Shown: positions 1 through 6,973 of the stretch, in pieces
Layout: every line of letters begins with the position of its first letter
Numbering within the stretch: the stretch's first letter is position 1
Assembly: GCA_024686055.1 (NCBI GenBank)
Contig: JAIBDV010000145.1
Coordinates: 1 to 7,310, forward strand
Origin: Neptuniibacter sp.
GTDB lineage: Bacteria > Pseudomonadota > Gammaproteobacteria > Pseudomonadales > Balneatricaceae
Length of the DNA stretch: 7,310 nt
Reading direction: 5' to 3'
Notes under the pieces: model-generated
The model's database searches: none
What the model saw: only the letters and a program-made list of their open reading frames with translations
Told to the model about the DNA's origin: nothing
Position numbers and translations under genes: made by a program

Positions 1-2
1 AT

Positions 3-632
3 GACAAGACCGCCGAGAAACGGCTGGACGCGTTTTTTGGCCAGTACGTTTCATTGCAGGATGGTGTTAACCGGGTTGGTGAGGATGCCGAGGGCATCGC
101 TTGGCAGGCAGCAGAAGGCACCGCGACGGTTAATGAACGTAGTGGCACACTGCGAGACCTGGTGGCAGGGCTCTCGGCTAAGGCATCAGAAATCAGTACG
201 GTTAAGGACAGCGTTACGGCTGTCATGCATAAAGTCGATCTGGTGGTTGAGGGCAGGGATATCCGCAATGTGCTGGATGTGAAAAGTACCACCCAGCAAC
301 TGACCCACTTCCTCTCCGATGATCAACGTAATGAACCCCCACAGCTCAGTGATGACCCGCTTGCCGCCCTGAAAGAGCGTTATGACAAGCAGGTTTATGA
401 TCTCAATGCTGAGCCCGGCAGCGATACATACGAGATCCGTAAAGGCGCTTTAATGCGTGATATCGGCATGGCGCTTGAAATGCCCGGCTCTGGTGCTGAG
501 GGGCTGGATGAGTGGGTGCAGGACCGTAAAGATGCGCTTGCCTTGGCGGATAAAAAAGATGCGGCTGGTGATCTGGTGAGCCGCAGTGCGAAAACTTACC
601 AGGCTGTTCAGGGGCTGATGAATTCATTCTAA
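3..632 (+). CDS. C-terminal part of an unrecognised protein (5' end outside window)
   Basis: The reading frame is open from the first complete codon (Asp-Lys-Thr-Ala-Glu) to a TAA stop, giving 209 residues. No credible start is visible: the TTG at 54 has no ribosome binding site and the frame continues upstream of it, so this is the tail of a longer gene. The visible part is rich in Ala, Asp, Glu, Lys and Leu, looks largely alpha-helical and soluble, and has no membrane segment, signal peptide, cysteine cluster or catalytic motif that I can recognise. A stretch around visible residues 45-85 has spaced hydrophobics that could form a coiled coil. The stop is followed within about 30 bases by an intrinsic-terminator hairpin, so the gene ends its own transcription unit and is not co-transcribed with the efflux operon. 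I cannot assign a function; reality of the frame is well supported, identity is not. Confidence 0.7.
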   Translation, partial: DKTAEKRLDAFFGQYVSLQDGVNRVGEDAEGIAWQAAEGTATVNERSGTLRDLVAGLSAKASEISTVKDSVTAVMHKVDLVVEGRDIRNVLDVKSTTQQLTHFLSDDQRNEPPQLSDDPLAALKERYDKQVYDLNAEPGSDTYEIRKGALMRDIGMALEMPGSGAEGLDEWVQDRKDALALADKKDAAGDLVSRSAKTYQAVQGLMNSF

Positions 633-658
633 GTTGCTGCCTGGTTAAATCGCATACC

Positions 659-703
659 GAAAAGCTTGGAACAGACTCATATCTGTTTCAGGCTTTTTCG
701 TTT
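659..703 (+). terminator. Intrinsic terminator downstream of the partial gene
   Basis: Bases 660-675 pair with 682-697 in a 16-bp stem (two G-T pairs) closed by the hexaloop CTCATA. The left arm begins with an A-run and the right arm ends in TTTTT, followed by CGTTT. This is the standard rho-independent layout for the + strand. The A-run on the left also makes it capable of acting on the opposite strand. It insulates the downstream operon from readthrough. Confidence 0.8.
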
Positions 704-736
704 AGAGCTTAATAAAAGCGTAAACATTAAAAAGAT

Positions 737-751
737 GTAAAGAACTGTAAA
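737..751 (+). promoter_or_regulatory. Candidate CpxR-type box (GTAAA-N5-GTAAA)
   Basis: The bases GTAAAGAACTGTAAA are a perfect tandem of GTAAA with a 5-base spacer, matching the CpxR consensus described in enterobacteria. A further GTAAA lies at 720-724. The box is 69 bases upstream of the operon's first codon and immediately upstream of the candidate -35 at 757. CpxR is known to activate some RND efflux genes in Escherichia coli, such as acrD and mdtABC. The match is seen; binding by CpxR in this organism is inferred. The region is AT-rich, so a chance match is more likely than in random sequence. Confidence 0.45.
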
Positions 752-755
752 TCTG

Positions 756-771
756 GCTGCCAGCTGGCAGC
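756..771. promoter_or_regulatory. Perfect 16-bp palindrome, candidate operator
   Basis: GCTGCCAGCTGGCAGC is perfectly self-complementary and lies 49 bases before the operon start, only 4 bases after the CpxR-like box. Its size and position fit an operator for a dimeric repressor of the TetR or MarR type, which commonly control efflux operons. It could instead form a hairpin in the leader if transcription begins upstream. No regulator gene is visible in the window to pair with it. Confidence 0.4.
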
Positions 772-785
772 GGATTCATTACTAT
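757..785 (+). promoter_or_regulatory. Weak sigma-70-like promoter candidate for the efflux operon
   Basis: CTGCCA (757-762) and TACTAT (780-785) each match 4 of 6 consensus positions with 17-bp spacing. Transcription would start near 792 and give a leader of about 29 bases. In this model the palindrome covers the -35 and the CpxR-like box sits directly upstream, a common activator position. An alternative -10 (TAAATC, 748-753) lacks a good -35. The elements are weak, as expected for an activator-dependent promoter, but this is inference. Confidence 0.3.
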
Positions 786-820
786 GCAGCTTCAGTTTTT
801 CTCATGCTACTGGATGCCGC

Positions 821-2230
821 ATGCGCCGCCCGATGTTTAAACCTTTATTCCTCGCGATTACCTGTGCAGGCCTTGCTGCCTGTATGCCCGCCGATATCAA
901 GCCCATTAACGCAACGGTAGAGCCGCCCGCTGGCTGGCAGCGTGATCAGCCGTCTGCGCCGGTGACGGTCAACTGGCTGGTGCAGTTGCAGGATACGCAG
1001 CTACAGCAATTAGTGACCCAGGCGCTGGCCGATAACCGTGGTCTGGCGCAGAGCCGGTTGCAGGTTGAACAGGCCCGCCAGCAGTTAGTCGTTAGCGGTG
1101 CGGCACAGTTGCCCACGCTGGATCTGAGCAGCGGTATCAGCCGGGCTGGCAGTCCCGGTGGAGCAGGGCGCAGTACCTCGGACAGCTTCAGTCTGGATGG
1201 CCGCTTGAGCTGGCAGCTGGATATCTGGGGGCAGCTGAATGATCAGCAGCGTCAGGCGCAGTTGAATCTGGCGGCGCAGCAGGCCAGCCTGGCCGATGCA
1301 GAACAGCAGCTGGTGCGGGATCTGGCGCGGGGCTGGTATCAGTTGCAGGAAGCGCAGTTGTTGCAGGCGCTATTTGAACAGCGTCGGAGTAACCTGCAGG
1401 AGAATCTCAGTCTGATCCAGGCCCGTTATCAGCAGGGGCTGAACAGCGCGCTGGATATCTACCTGGCGCGCAATGATCTGCATGCTGAACAGGCGCGGAT
1501 CAGCGCTCAGCAACAGACGGTGCTGCAGGCGCGGCGGGCGGTGGAGCAGCTACTGGGCGCTTATCCGGCCGGTTTGCTGCAGGCCGAGGGTGCCTTGCCG
1601 CTGCTGGATAGCGCGATTCCAGCGGGGCTGCCTGCCGAGCTGGTCAGCCGTCGGCCTGATTTGCAGGCCAGCTGGTTAAGCCTGCTAGCCGCCGATGCAG
1701 CGGTGGCGATCGCCCAGAAAGACCGTTTCCCCGCCATTACCCTGACCAGCAATCTGGGCAGCCGCAGCAATGCGCTGGCTGATCTGTTGCAGTCAGGCAA
1801 TCTGGCCTGGTCGCTGGCCGGGGCGCTGAGTCAGAGCCTGTTTGATGGTGGCCGCCGTGAAGCACTGCAGGCCCAGCGGCTGGCGGAGCGCCAGCAGCTG
1901 GAGCAGGGCTACCTGGATACGGTGTACAAGGCGTTTGAGCAGGTGGAAAACCTGCTGGGTAACCAGAGCGCACTGCAGCAGCAGTATGGCTTTTATGTGC
2001 AGGCGCGGGATAACGCCGAAACCGCCGAAACGCTGGCCTTTGAGCAATATCAGAAAGGACTGGCCAATTACACCACGGTGCTGGAGTCCCAGCGCCGGGC
2101 TTTTGATGCCCGTACCAATGTGATCCGCTTGCGCAGCCAGTTGCTGGTGAACCGTGTTGAACTATACCGTGCCCTGGGGGGCGATTTTAATCCGGCAGCT
2201 GCCGCGACCAAGAGCGAAAACAACGCATGA
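821..2230 (+). CDS. RND efflux outer-membrane factor lipoprotein, NodT/OprM (TolC-like) family
   Basis: The 469-residue product should form the trimeric outer-membrane channel of a tripartite efflux pump. Residues 5-20 form a short hydrophobic signal ending in the lipobox Leu-Ala-Ala-Cys, with Cys21 as the lipidated residue. Met rather than Asp at +2 fits outer-membrane sorting. Two outer-membrane efflux protein repeats follow, at about 53-245 and 271-455. The first has an Ala/Gln-rich helix (70-95), beta-strand segments around 97-136 and long coiled-coil helices (140-245). The second begins with Ser-Arg-Arg-Pro-Asp-Leu (276-281), a motif typical of the NodT family. The length is normal. The ATG at 821 is preferred over the in-frame ATG at 833, although only a weak TGGA at 811-814 could serve as ribosome binding site. 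The stop overlaps the adaptor start by ATGA. The family call is firm; the substrate is unknown. Confidence 0.93.
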   Translation: MRRPMFKPLFLAITCAGLAACMPADIKPINATVEPPAGWQRDQPSAPVTVNWLVQLQDTQLQQLVTQALADNRGLAQSRLQVEQARQQLVVSGAAQLPTLDLSSGISRAGSPGGAGRSTSDSFSLDGRLSWQLDIWGQLNDQQRQAQLNLAAQQASLADAEQQLVRDLARGWYQLQEAQLLQALFEQRRSNLQENLSLIQARYQQGLNSALDIYLARNDLHAEQARISAQQQTVLQARRAVEQLLGAYPAGLLQAEGALPLLDSAIPAGLPAELVSRRPDLQASWLSLLAADAAVAIAQKDRFPAITLTSNLGSRSNALADLLQSGNLAWSLAGALSQSLFDGGRREALQAQRLAERQQLEQGYLDTVYKAFEQVENLLGNQSALQQQYGFYVQARDNAETAETLAFEQYQKGLANYTTVLESQRRAFDARTNVIRLRSQLLVNRVELYRALGGDFNPAAAATKSENNA

Positions 2231-3402
2231 TCAGGAAGTTAGTTCTGCCCGTTCTGGTAATCATCATACTGGGGGCGGCCAGCGCCTATGTGCTGAAAAA
2301 CCCGCCCGAAGCGCGGCGTAAAGCGGTCAGCAAAGCGCCACAGATTACGGTTACCACCCAGCAGGTCAGCCCGCAAACGCTGCAGATTACCCTGCAGAGT
2401 TACGGCAAAATCCGCCCCCGTACCCAAAGCACACTGCTGCCCCAGGTGGCCGGTGAAATCGTCTGGATCAGCCCGAAGTTTCGTAGCGGCAGTTTCTTTG
2501 AGAAGGGCGAGCCGCTGCTGAGAATTGACCGGCGGGACTATGAGGCACAGCGGTCCTCAGCCCGTGCCAGCCTGGCCAGCGCCCGGCAGAAAGTAGCAGA
2601 AGAGCAAGCCCAGGCCGAGCAGGCCGCTCAGGACTGGAAACGGCTGGGCAACCGCGCTGCCGCGCCGACGCTGGTGCTGCGTAAACCGCAGCTGGCCTCG
2701 GCCCGTGCCGCGCTGGACTCCGCCCGTGCGGCGCTGAAAATCGCCGAGCTGAACCTGTCCCGTACTGAAATACGCGCGCCTTATACGGGCCGTGTGCTGA
2801 ATAAAAACGTTGATATAGGCCAGGTGGTGTCCAGTGGCACCAGCCTGGCTACTTTGTATGCGGTGGATTACGTGGAAGTGCGGTTACCGCTGCAGAATCG
2901 GGATTTGAAATACATCGACCTGCCTGAGCGCTATCGTTTCGATGACAGCGGGCCGCTGGTGTTGCCGGATGTCACCCTGGTATCGACGTTGGTCCGGCCT
3001 GAGCGCTGGCAGGGTAAAGTGGCGCTGACTGAGGGTGCAATTGACGACAACAGCCGCCAGCTTTATGTGGTGGCGCAGATTGATGATCCTTACGGCAAAG
3101 ATGCCGCCGGGCGGGTGCCGCTGAAAGTGGGCCAGTATGTGACCGCCGAGATCCAGGGCCGTCAGCTGGACAATGTGCTGGTGATCCCCAACCGGGCGAT
3201 TTACCAGGGCAGCTATGTCTATATCGTCACCGAGGGAGTGCTCAAACAGGTGGCGGTGCAGGTGGACTGGCAGGATGATCGTCAGGCACTGGTCAGCGGC
3301 GAGCTGAAGGCCGGGGATGCGCTGGTGGTGACGCCGCTGGGTCAGGTGGTGTCGGGTACCCGTGTGCAAGTGGGTGCGACGAAGCAGGAGCCTGAAGCAT
3401 GA
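2227..3402 (+). CDS. RND efflux periplasmic adaptor subunit, HlyD/AcrA (MFP) family
   Basis: The 391-residue adaptor should link the inner-membrane permease to the outer-membrane channel. Residues 5-22 form one hydrophobic segment with no lipobox cysteine, so it is probably held by an N-terminal membrane helix rather than a lipid. The usual domain order is visible: the first lipoyl half (about 70-101, containing Val-Ala-Gly-Glu-Ile), an Ala/Gln/Arg-rich helical hairpin (about 104-176), the second lipoyl half (177-212, containing Ile-Arg-Ala-Pro-Tyr-Thr-Gly), a beta-barrel (about 214-310) and a membrane-proximal domain (311-385, with Val-Ile-Pro-Asn-Arg-Ala-Ile). The start overlaps the upstream stop (ATGA, 2227-2230) and has no strong ribosome binding site of its own, suggesting translational coupling. 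The relatively short hairpin suits a partner channel that reaches well into the periplasm. Confidence 0.93.
   Translation: MIRKLVLPVLVIIILGAASAYVLKNPPEARRKAVSKAPQITVTTQQVSPQTLQITLQSYGKIRPRTQSTLLPQVAGEIVWISPKFRSGSFFEKGEPLLRIDRRDYEAQRSSARASLASARQKVAEEQAQAEQAAQDWKRLGNRAAAPTLVLRKPQLASARAALDSARAALKIAELNLSRTEIRAPYTGRVLNKNVDIGQVVSSGTSLATLYAVDYVEVRLPLQNRDLKYIDLPERYRFDDSGPLVLPDVTLVSTLVRPERWQGKVALTEGAIDDNSRQLYVVAQIDDPYGKDAAGRVPLKVGQYVTAEIQGRQLDNVLVIPNRAIYQGSYVYIVTEGVLKQVAVQVDWQDDRQALVSGELKAGDALVVTPLGQVVSGTRVQVGATKQEPEA
3386..3390 (+). promoter_or_regulatory. Ribosome binding site of the permease gene
   Basis: AGGAG lies 8 bases upstream of the ATG at 3399, inside the end of the adaptor gene. It fixes the permease start in the ATGA overlap and is the only strong Shine-Dalgarno sequence in the operon. 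The permease may therefore be initiated independently as well as by coupling. Confidence 0.75.
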
Positions 3403-6400
3403 TCAGCTGGTTTGCCCGTAACCATGTCGCTGCCAATCTGTTAATGCTGACCATTCTGTTTGCTGGCCTGCTGTCGCTGAAATACCGTATTCCGCTGGAG
3501 GTGTTCCCGGATTTCTCGGTGGATGTGATCAGTGTGAATATGAGCCTGCGCGGGGCTACACCGGAAGATGCCGAGCAGGGGCTGGCGGTGCGGGTGGAAC
3601 AGGCCATTGATGATCTGGAAGGGATCAAACAGATTAACAGCCGCTCGGTGGAGGGCTCCAGCCGGGTAACCATCGAGATTGAGTCCGGTTATGAGCCGCG
3701 CAATATGCTGGCCGATATCAAATCACGGGTCGATGCCATCGGCACTTTTCCAGCGGAGGCAGACCGCCCGGTGATCTCGCTGGCCACCCGCAAGCATGAA
3801 GTGATCACCGTTGCCCTGGCGGGCGAGCTGTCGGAGAAAGAACTGCGCCAGTATGGCGAGAAGGTACGTGATGATCTGTTGCGCCTGCCGCTGATCAGCC
3901 AGGTGGCGCTGGATGGAGTGCGTAATTACGAACTGGCGGTGGAAGTTGAGCAGGACCGGCTGCGTGAATTTGGCCTGAGTTTGAAAACCATCTCTGAGCG
4001 AATAGCGGGCAGCTCACTGGATCTGTCGGCCGGTAATATCCGTACCGATGGCGGTGATATTCTGATCCGCTCCAAAGGCCAGGCCTATAACCGGGCTGAG
4101 TTTGAAAATACGGTAATCAAAACCAGTGCTGATGGCAGCCTGGTGCGGCTCAAAGATATCGCCCGTGTCACAGATGGCTTTGAAGAGAGTGCCCTGCGCA
4201 GTCGCTTTAATGGTGCACCTGCGGTGATGGTGGAGGTGTACCGGGTGGGCGATCAGAGTGCGATTGCGGTGGCCGATGCGGTAAAAGCCTATATTGCCGA
4301 TCAGCAGCCGTTGTTGCCCCAGGGGCTGACGCTGAACTATTGGGATGACGATTCGCGCATTGTTAAAAGCCGTATCAAAACCCTGACCACCAATGCCCTG
4401 CAGGGCGGGGTGCTGGTGCTGTTATTGCTGACAATGTTCCTGCGCCCCTCGATCGCATTCTGGGTATTCCTGGGGGTGCCGATCAGCTTTATGGGGGCGT
4501 TTCTGCTGATGCCGTTGCTGGGGGCCACGCTCAATATCGTTACCCTGTTCGGCTTTATTCTGGTGCTGGGGATCGTGGTGGATGATGCCATCGTCACCGG
4601 TGAGAATGTCTATCGACACATGCAGCATTCAGAGAACAGCCTGCAGGCGGCGATCAACGGCACCCGCGAAGTGACGGTGCCAGTCACCTTTGGCGTGCTG
4701 ACCACCGTGGCGGCGTTTGTGCCGATGATGATGATGGAAGGGGGCCGTGGGGCGTTTTTCGCCCAGATCCCGATTGTGGTGATCCCGGTGCTGTTGTTTT
4801 CGCTGATCGAGTCCAAACTGGTACTGCCCGCCCACCTCAAGCACATCCGGCTGCGGGATAAAAACAGCCCGCAGGGCCGGTTTTCCCGCTTTCAGCAGGG
4901 CTTTGCCGATGGTTTTGAGCGGGCCATTCTCAAATATTACCGGCCCTTGCTGCGGGTTAGCCTGAATTATCGCTACACCACTCTGGCGCTGTTTGTTGGT
5001 GTGTTCGTGCTGATTATTGCCATGGTGATGAGTGGCTGGACCAAATTTATCTTCTTCCCTCGGGTGCAGAGCGATACCGCACGGGTGTCGCTGACCATGC
5101 CCAGCGGTACGCCCTTTGAGGTGACCGACCGCTATGTGCTGAAGATGGTTAACGCGGCTGACGTGCTGACTGAGCGTTACCGGGATAAAACCACCGGCGA
5201 AAGTGTGGTGCGTAATGTCTACGCCACTACCGGTGCGGAATACGGCCGGGTGCGAATGGAGCTGCAGTCATCGGAAACGCGTGATGAGTCACTGAGTACC
5301 CGGCGTATCGTGGCTGAGTGGCGCACGCTGATCGGCCCGATTCCTGGTGCCGAGTCACTGTATTTCCGGGCCGAGATTGGCCGGGGTGGCAATCCGGTGG
5401 AGGTGCAGCTCAGCGGCAGTAATATTCAACACCTGGCGGCGATGGTAGATCAGGTGAAGGCACAGCTGGAGACCTATCCAGCGTTGTTCGATATCACCGA
5501 TAACCTGTCGGATGGTAAAGAGGAACTGCAGCTGGAACTGACCGCTCAGGCCCATCTGCTAGGGCTGAGCCGTAGCGATATTATCCGCCAGGTGCGGCAG
5601 AACTTCTTCGGCATCGAAGTGCAGCGGGTTCAGCGTGGTCGGGATGATGTGCGGGTGATGGTGCGTTTGCCGCTGGCCGAACGGCAGTCGATTAATAATC
5701 TGCAAAGTGTGCTGATTAATACTGCCCAGGGCCAGGTGCCGCTGGCGGATGTGGCCCGGCTGGTGCCAGGCAACAGCGCGGCGGCGATCTACCGGGTGGA
5801 TCAGTACCGTACCCTGAGCGTGACTGCCGATATGGATAAGGGCAATGTTAACGCCACCGCGCTGCAGCGCGAGCTGGATACCTTTATGGCCCAGCTGGTG
5901 CAGCAATACCCCGGTACCCGATACACCCTGGAAGGGGAAGCGCGTGAGCAACGTGATTCCTTTGGCTCATTGCTGCTTGGGCTGGGCTTTGTACTGTTTG
6001 CCATCTACAGCCTGCTGGCGATCCCGCTGCGTAGCTGGGTGCAGCCACTGATTGTGATGTCGGTGATCCCGTTCGGCATCATCGGTGCGATTATGGGCCA
6101 TGGCCTGATGGGGATGGATTTGACCATCATGAGCCTGCTGGGCTTGATGGCGCTGATCGGGGTGGTGGTTAACGACAGCCTGGTGCTGGTGGACTTTATT
6201 AACCGCCAGCAGCAATTGGGCGTGGGCCAGAGTCGTCGTGAGCTGATGCTCAACGCGGTACTCACGGCCGGTGCCAGCCGTTTCCGACCAGTAATGCTGA
6301 CCTCGCTGACCACTTTTATTGGCCTGATGCCGTTGCTGTTTGAAAAAGCGATTCAGGCGCAATTTCTGATCCCGATGGCGGTGTCGCTGGGCTTCGGCAT

Positions 6401-6566
6401 TATCTTCGCGACGTTGATTACGCTGATCCTGGTGCCGGTCAACTTTATGCTGCTTGAAGACCTGCGCCGTGGCTGGGGCTGGTTGAAAGGTGATGAAGAA
6501 GAACGGAGTGTGCCTGAAGGGCCGGTGGTTGAGGTAATCAGCGCACAGAAAGATCGGGTTTTATGA
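3399..6566 (+). CDS. RND efflux permease, AcrB/AcrD/AcrF family
   Basis: The 1055-residue protein is the proton-driven inner-membrane pump, expected to work as a trimer (AcrB is 1049 residues). Transmembrane helix 1 is at about 10-29, a first large periplasmic porter/docking region runs to about 330, helices 2-6 lie in about 335-480, helix 7 at about 522-546, a second periplasmic region runs to about 850 and helices 8-12 span about 854-1025. Helix 4 carries the proton-relay pair Asp395-Asp396 in Val-Val-Asp-Asp-Ala-Ile. The helix 11 threonine corresponding to AcrB Thr978 is present as Thr968 (Met-Leu-Thr-Ser-Leu). In helix 10, Gly-Val-Val-Val-Asn-Asp-Ser aligns with AcrB Gly-Leu-Ser-Ala-Lys-Asn-Ala, so the relay Lys940 is replaced by Asn925. 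The frame is intact. The substrate, whether drug, detergent or other, cannot be inferred; the Asp pair and overall pattern argue against a heavy-metal CusA-type pump. Confidence 0.95.
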   Translation: MISWFARNHVAANLLMLTILFAGLLSLKYRIPLEVFPDFSVDVISVNMSLRGATPEDAEQGLAVRVEQAIDDLEGIKQINSRSVEGSSRVTIEIESGYEPRNMLADIKSRVDAIGTFPAEADRPVISLATRKHEVITVALAGELSEKELRQYGEKVRDDLLRLPLISQVALDGVRNYELAVEVEQDRLREFGLSLKTISERIAGSSLDLSAGNIRTDGGDILIRSKGQAYNRAEFENTVIKTSADGSLVRLKDIARVTDGFEESALRSRFNGAPAVMVEVYRVGDQSAIAVADAVKAYIADQQPLLPQGLTLNYWDDDSRIVKSRIKTLTTNALQGGVLVLLLLTMFLRPSIAFWVFLGVPISFMGAFLLMPLLGATLNIVTLFGFILVLGIVVDDAIVTGENVYRHMQHSENSLQAAINGTREVTVPVTFGVLTTVAAFVPMMMMEGGRGAFFAQIPIVVIPVLLFSLIESKLVLPAHLKHIRLRDKNSPQGRFSRFQQGFADGFERAILKYYRPLLRVSLNYRYTTLALFVGVFVLIIAMVMSGWTKFIFFPRVQSDTARVSLTMPSGTPFEVTDRYVLKMVNAADVLTERYRDKTTGESVVRNVYATTGAEYGRVRMELQSSETRDESLSTRRIVAEWRTLIGPIPGAESLYFRAEIGRGGNPVEVQLSGSNIQHLAAMVDQVKAQLETYPALFDITDNLSDGKEELQLELTAQAHLLGLSRSDIIRQVRQNFFGIEVQRVQRGRDDVRVMVRLPLAERQSINNLQSVLINTAQGQVPLADVARLVPGNSAAAIYRVDQYRTLSVTADMDKGNVNATALQRELDTFMAQLVQQYPGTRYTLEGEAREQRDSFGSLLLGLGFVLFAIYSLLAIPLRSWVQPLIVMSVIPFGIIGAIMGHGLMGMDLTIMSLLGLMALIGVVVNDSLVLVDFINRQQQLGVGQSRRELMLNAVLTAGASRFRPVMLTSLTTFIGLMPLLFEKAIQAQFLIPMAVSLGFGIIFATLITLILVPVNFMLLEDLRRGWGWLKGDEEERSVPEGPVVEVISAQKDRVL

Positions 6567-6596
6567 TGGGCACATCGCTGCGCTCTTTTGCCCATC
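6565..6596. repeat. 8-bp perfect inverted repeat overlapping the permease stop codon
   Basis: GATGGGCA (6565-6572) and TGCCCATC (6589-6596) are perfect complements around a 16-base loop, and the left arm includes the last two bases of the TGA stop. No T-run follows, so it is not a classical intrinsic terminator. It may stabilise the mRNA 3' end or be an interspersed repeat unit. The arm sequence with adjoining CCTACG resembles a repeat I believe is frequent in gammaproteobacterial intergenic regions, which I cannot verify here. Confidence 0.5.
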
Positions 6597-6628
6597 CTAC
6601 GAGGCTTGTCTGCGTAGATCGTTGTTTC

Positions 6629-6694
6629 GCAGGCTGGCCGATCGTAGCCTGTATCAAACTGCATCATATTTCCAGGCTATGCATTACCACGTGG
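6629..6694. repeat. Diverged direct repeat, copy A
   Basis: Two blocks recur in copy B: the 24-base block at 6629-6652 matches 7026-7049 at 20 of 24 positions, and the 23-base block at 6672-6694 matches 7051-7073 at 22 of 23. Copy A has 19 bases between the blocks, copy B only one. Within copy A, TAGCCTG (6645-6651) and CAGGCTA (6673-6679) form an inverted repeat. Confidence 0.65.
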
Positions 6695-6701
6695 AACGTG
6701 G
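6687..6701. repeat. Small perfect hairpin with GGA triloop
   Basis: CCACGT-GGA-ACGTGG forms a perfect 6-bp stem at the end of direct-repeat copy A and is followed by GAACAAGAA. The core CGTGGAACG recurs in the hairpin at 7154-7168, and a degenerate relative of the downstream part appears at 7240-7262. This suggests related interspersed elements. Confidence 0.5.
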
Positions 6702-6808
6702 GAACAAGAATAGAGTCTGTGCCTGCTTGAACATTGTGCTGGTTAAAAGTGGTGTCGCGCAGCGCAGTAAAAACATGCAGGTTACGACGCTTTTAAGGCG
6801 CCGACTGT

Positions 6809-6926
6809 GAATGGCCCGGGCATGGCCTGTGGCAGGCGCGATCAGAGTTAAATTTGTCTGACCGAGGGACGAGGGAGTTTATTTAACTCAGCGGCTGACG
6901 CAGGACAGGCACGGAAATAGCCATTC
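6809..6926. repeat. 118-bp nested inverted-repeat element
   Basis: Three perfect arm pairs are nested around one centre near 6867: GAATGGC/GCCATTC (6809-6815 and 6920-6926), GCCTGT/ACAGGC (6825-6830 and 6905-6910) and GAGTTAAAT/ATTTAACTC (6845-6853 and 6881-6889). The apex is a purine-rich 27-base loop. Left and right halves could fold into one long interrupted hairpin as DNA or RNA. A local alternative, GCCTG-TGG-CAGGC (6825-6837), competes with it. It may be a repeat element, a mobile-element remnant or a structured RNA; nothing seen decides between these. Confidence 0.5.
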
Positions 6927-6948
6927 TTTGGAGGCGATGGGGGTTGCG

Positions 6949-6973
6949 AGGGGGCTAGCCCCCTGGCGCGCCA
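6949..6973. repeat. Two abutting palindromes
   Basis: AGGGGGCTAGCCCCCT (6949-6964) is a perfect 16-bp palindrome, and TGGCGCGCCA (6964-6973) is a perfect 10-bp palindrome sharing one base with it. Both are enclosed by a wider inverted pair, GGGTTG (6941-6946) and CAACCC (6987-6992). No T-run follows, so it is not an evident intrinsic terminator. Confidence 0.5.

Noticed and set aside
1..282. Frame 1 open from the window start (93 codons)
   Set aside because: It is a shadow of the longer frame that runs to 632, with Arg/Trp-rich composition typical of an out-of-frame reading.
709..730. TTAAT/ATTAA inverted repeat in the leader as an operator
   Set aside because: Five-base AT-only arms in an AT-rich stretch are expected by chance.
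833..2230. Alternative start of the outer-membrane factor at the ATG at 833
   Set aside because: It would still leave a signal peptide, but it has no ribosome binding site. The ATG at 821 has at least a weak TGGA at reasonable spacing and gives a better positively charged N-region. The choice remains uncertain.
2884..3369. 161-codon minus-strand frame opposite the adaptor gene, and similar long minus-strand frames opposite the permease
   Set aside because: They are rich in His, Gln and Arg, have no start signals and lie wholly opposite strongly supported genes in GC-rich DNA.
6622..6810. Open frame of 62 codons starting with TTG downstream of the permease
   Set aside because: It has no ribosome binding site, begins inside a direct-repeat copy, runs through a hairpin and has no protein-like character.
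6847..6887. Integron attC-like core sites: GTTAAAT fits GTTRRRY and ATTTAAC fits RYYYAAC
   Set aside because: The order is reversed relative to an attC site, there are no L'/L'' boxes, and no cassette gene or integrase is present.
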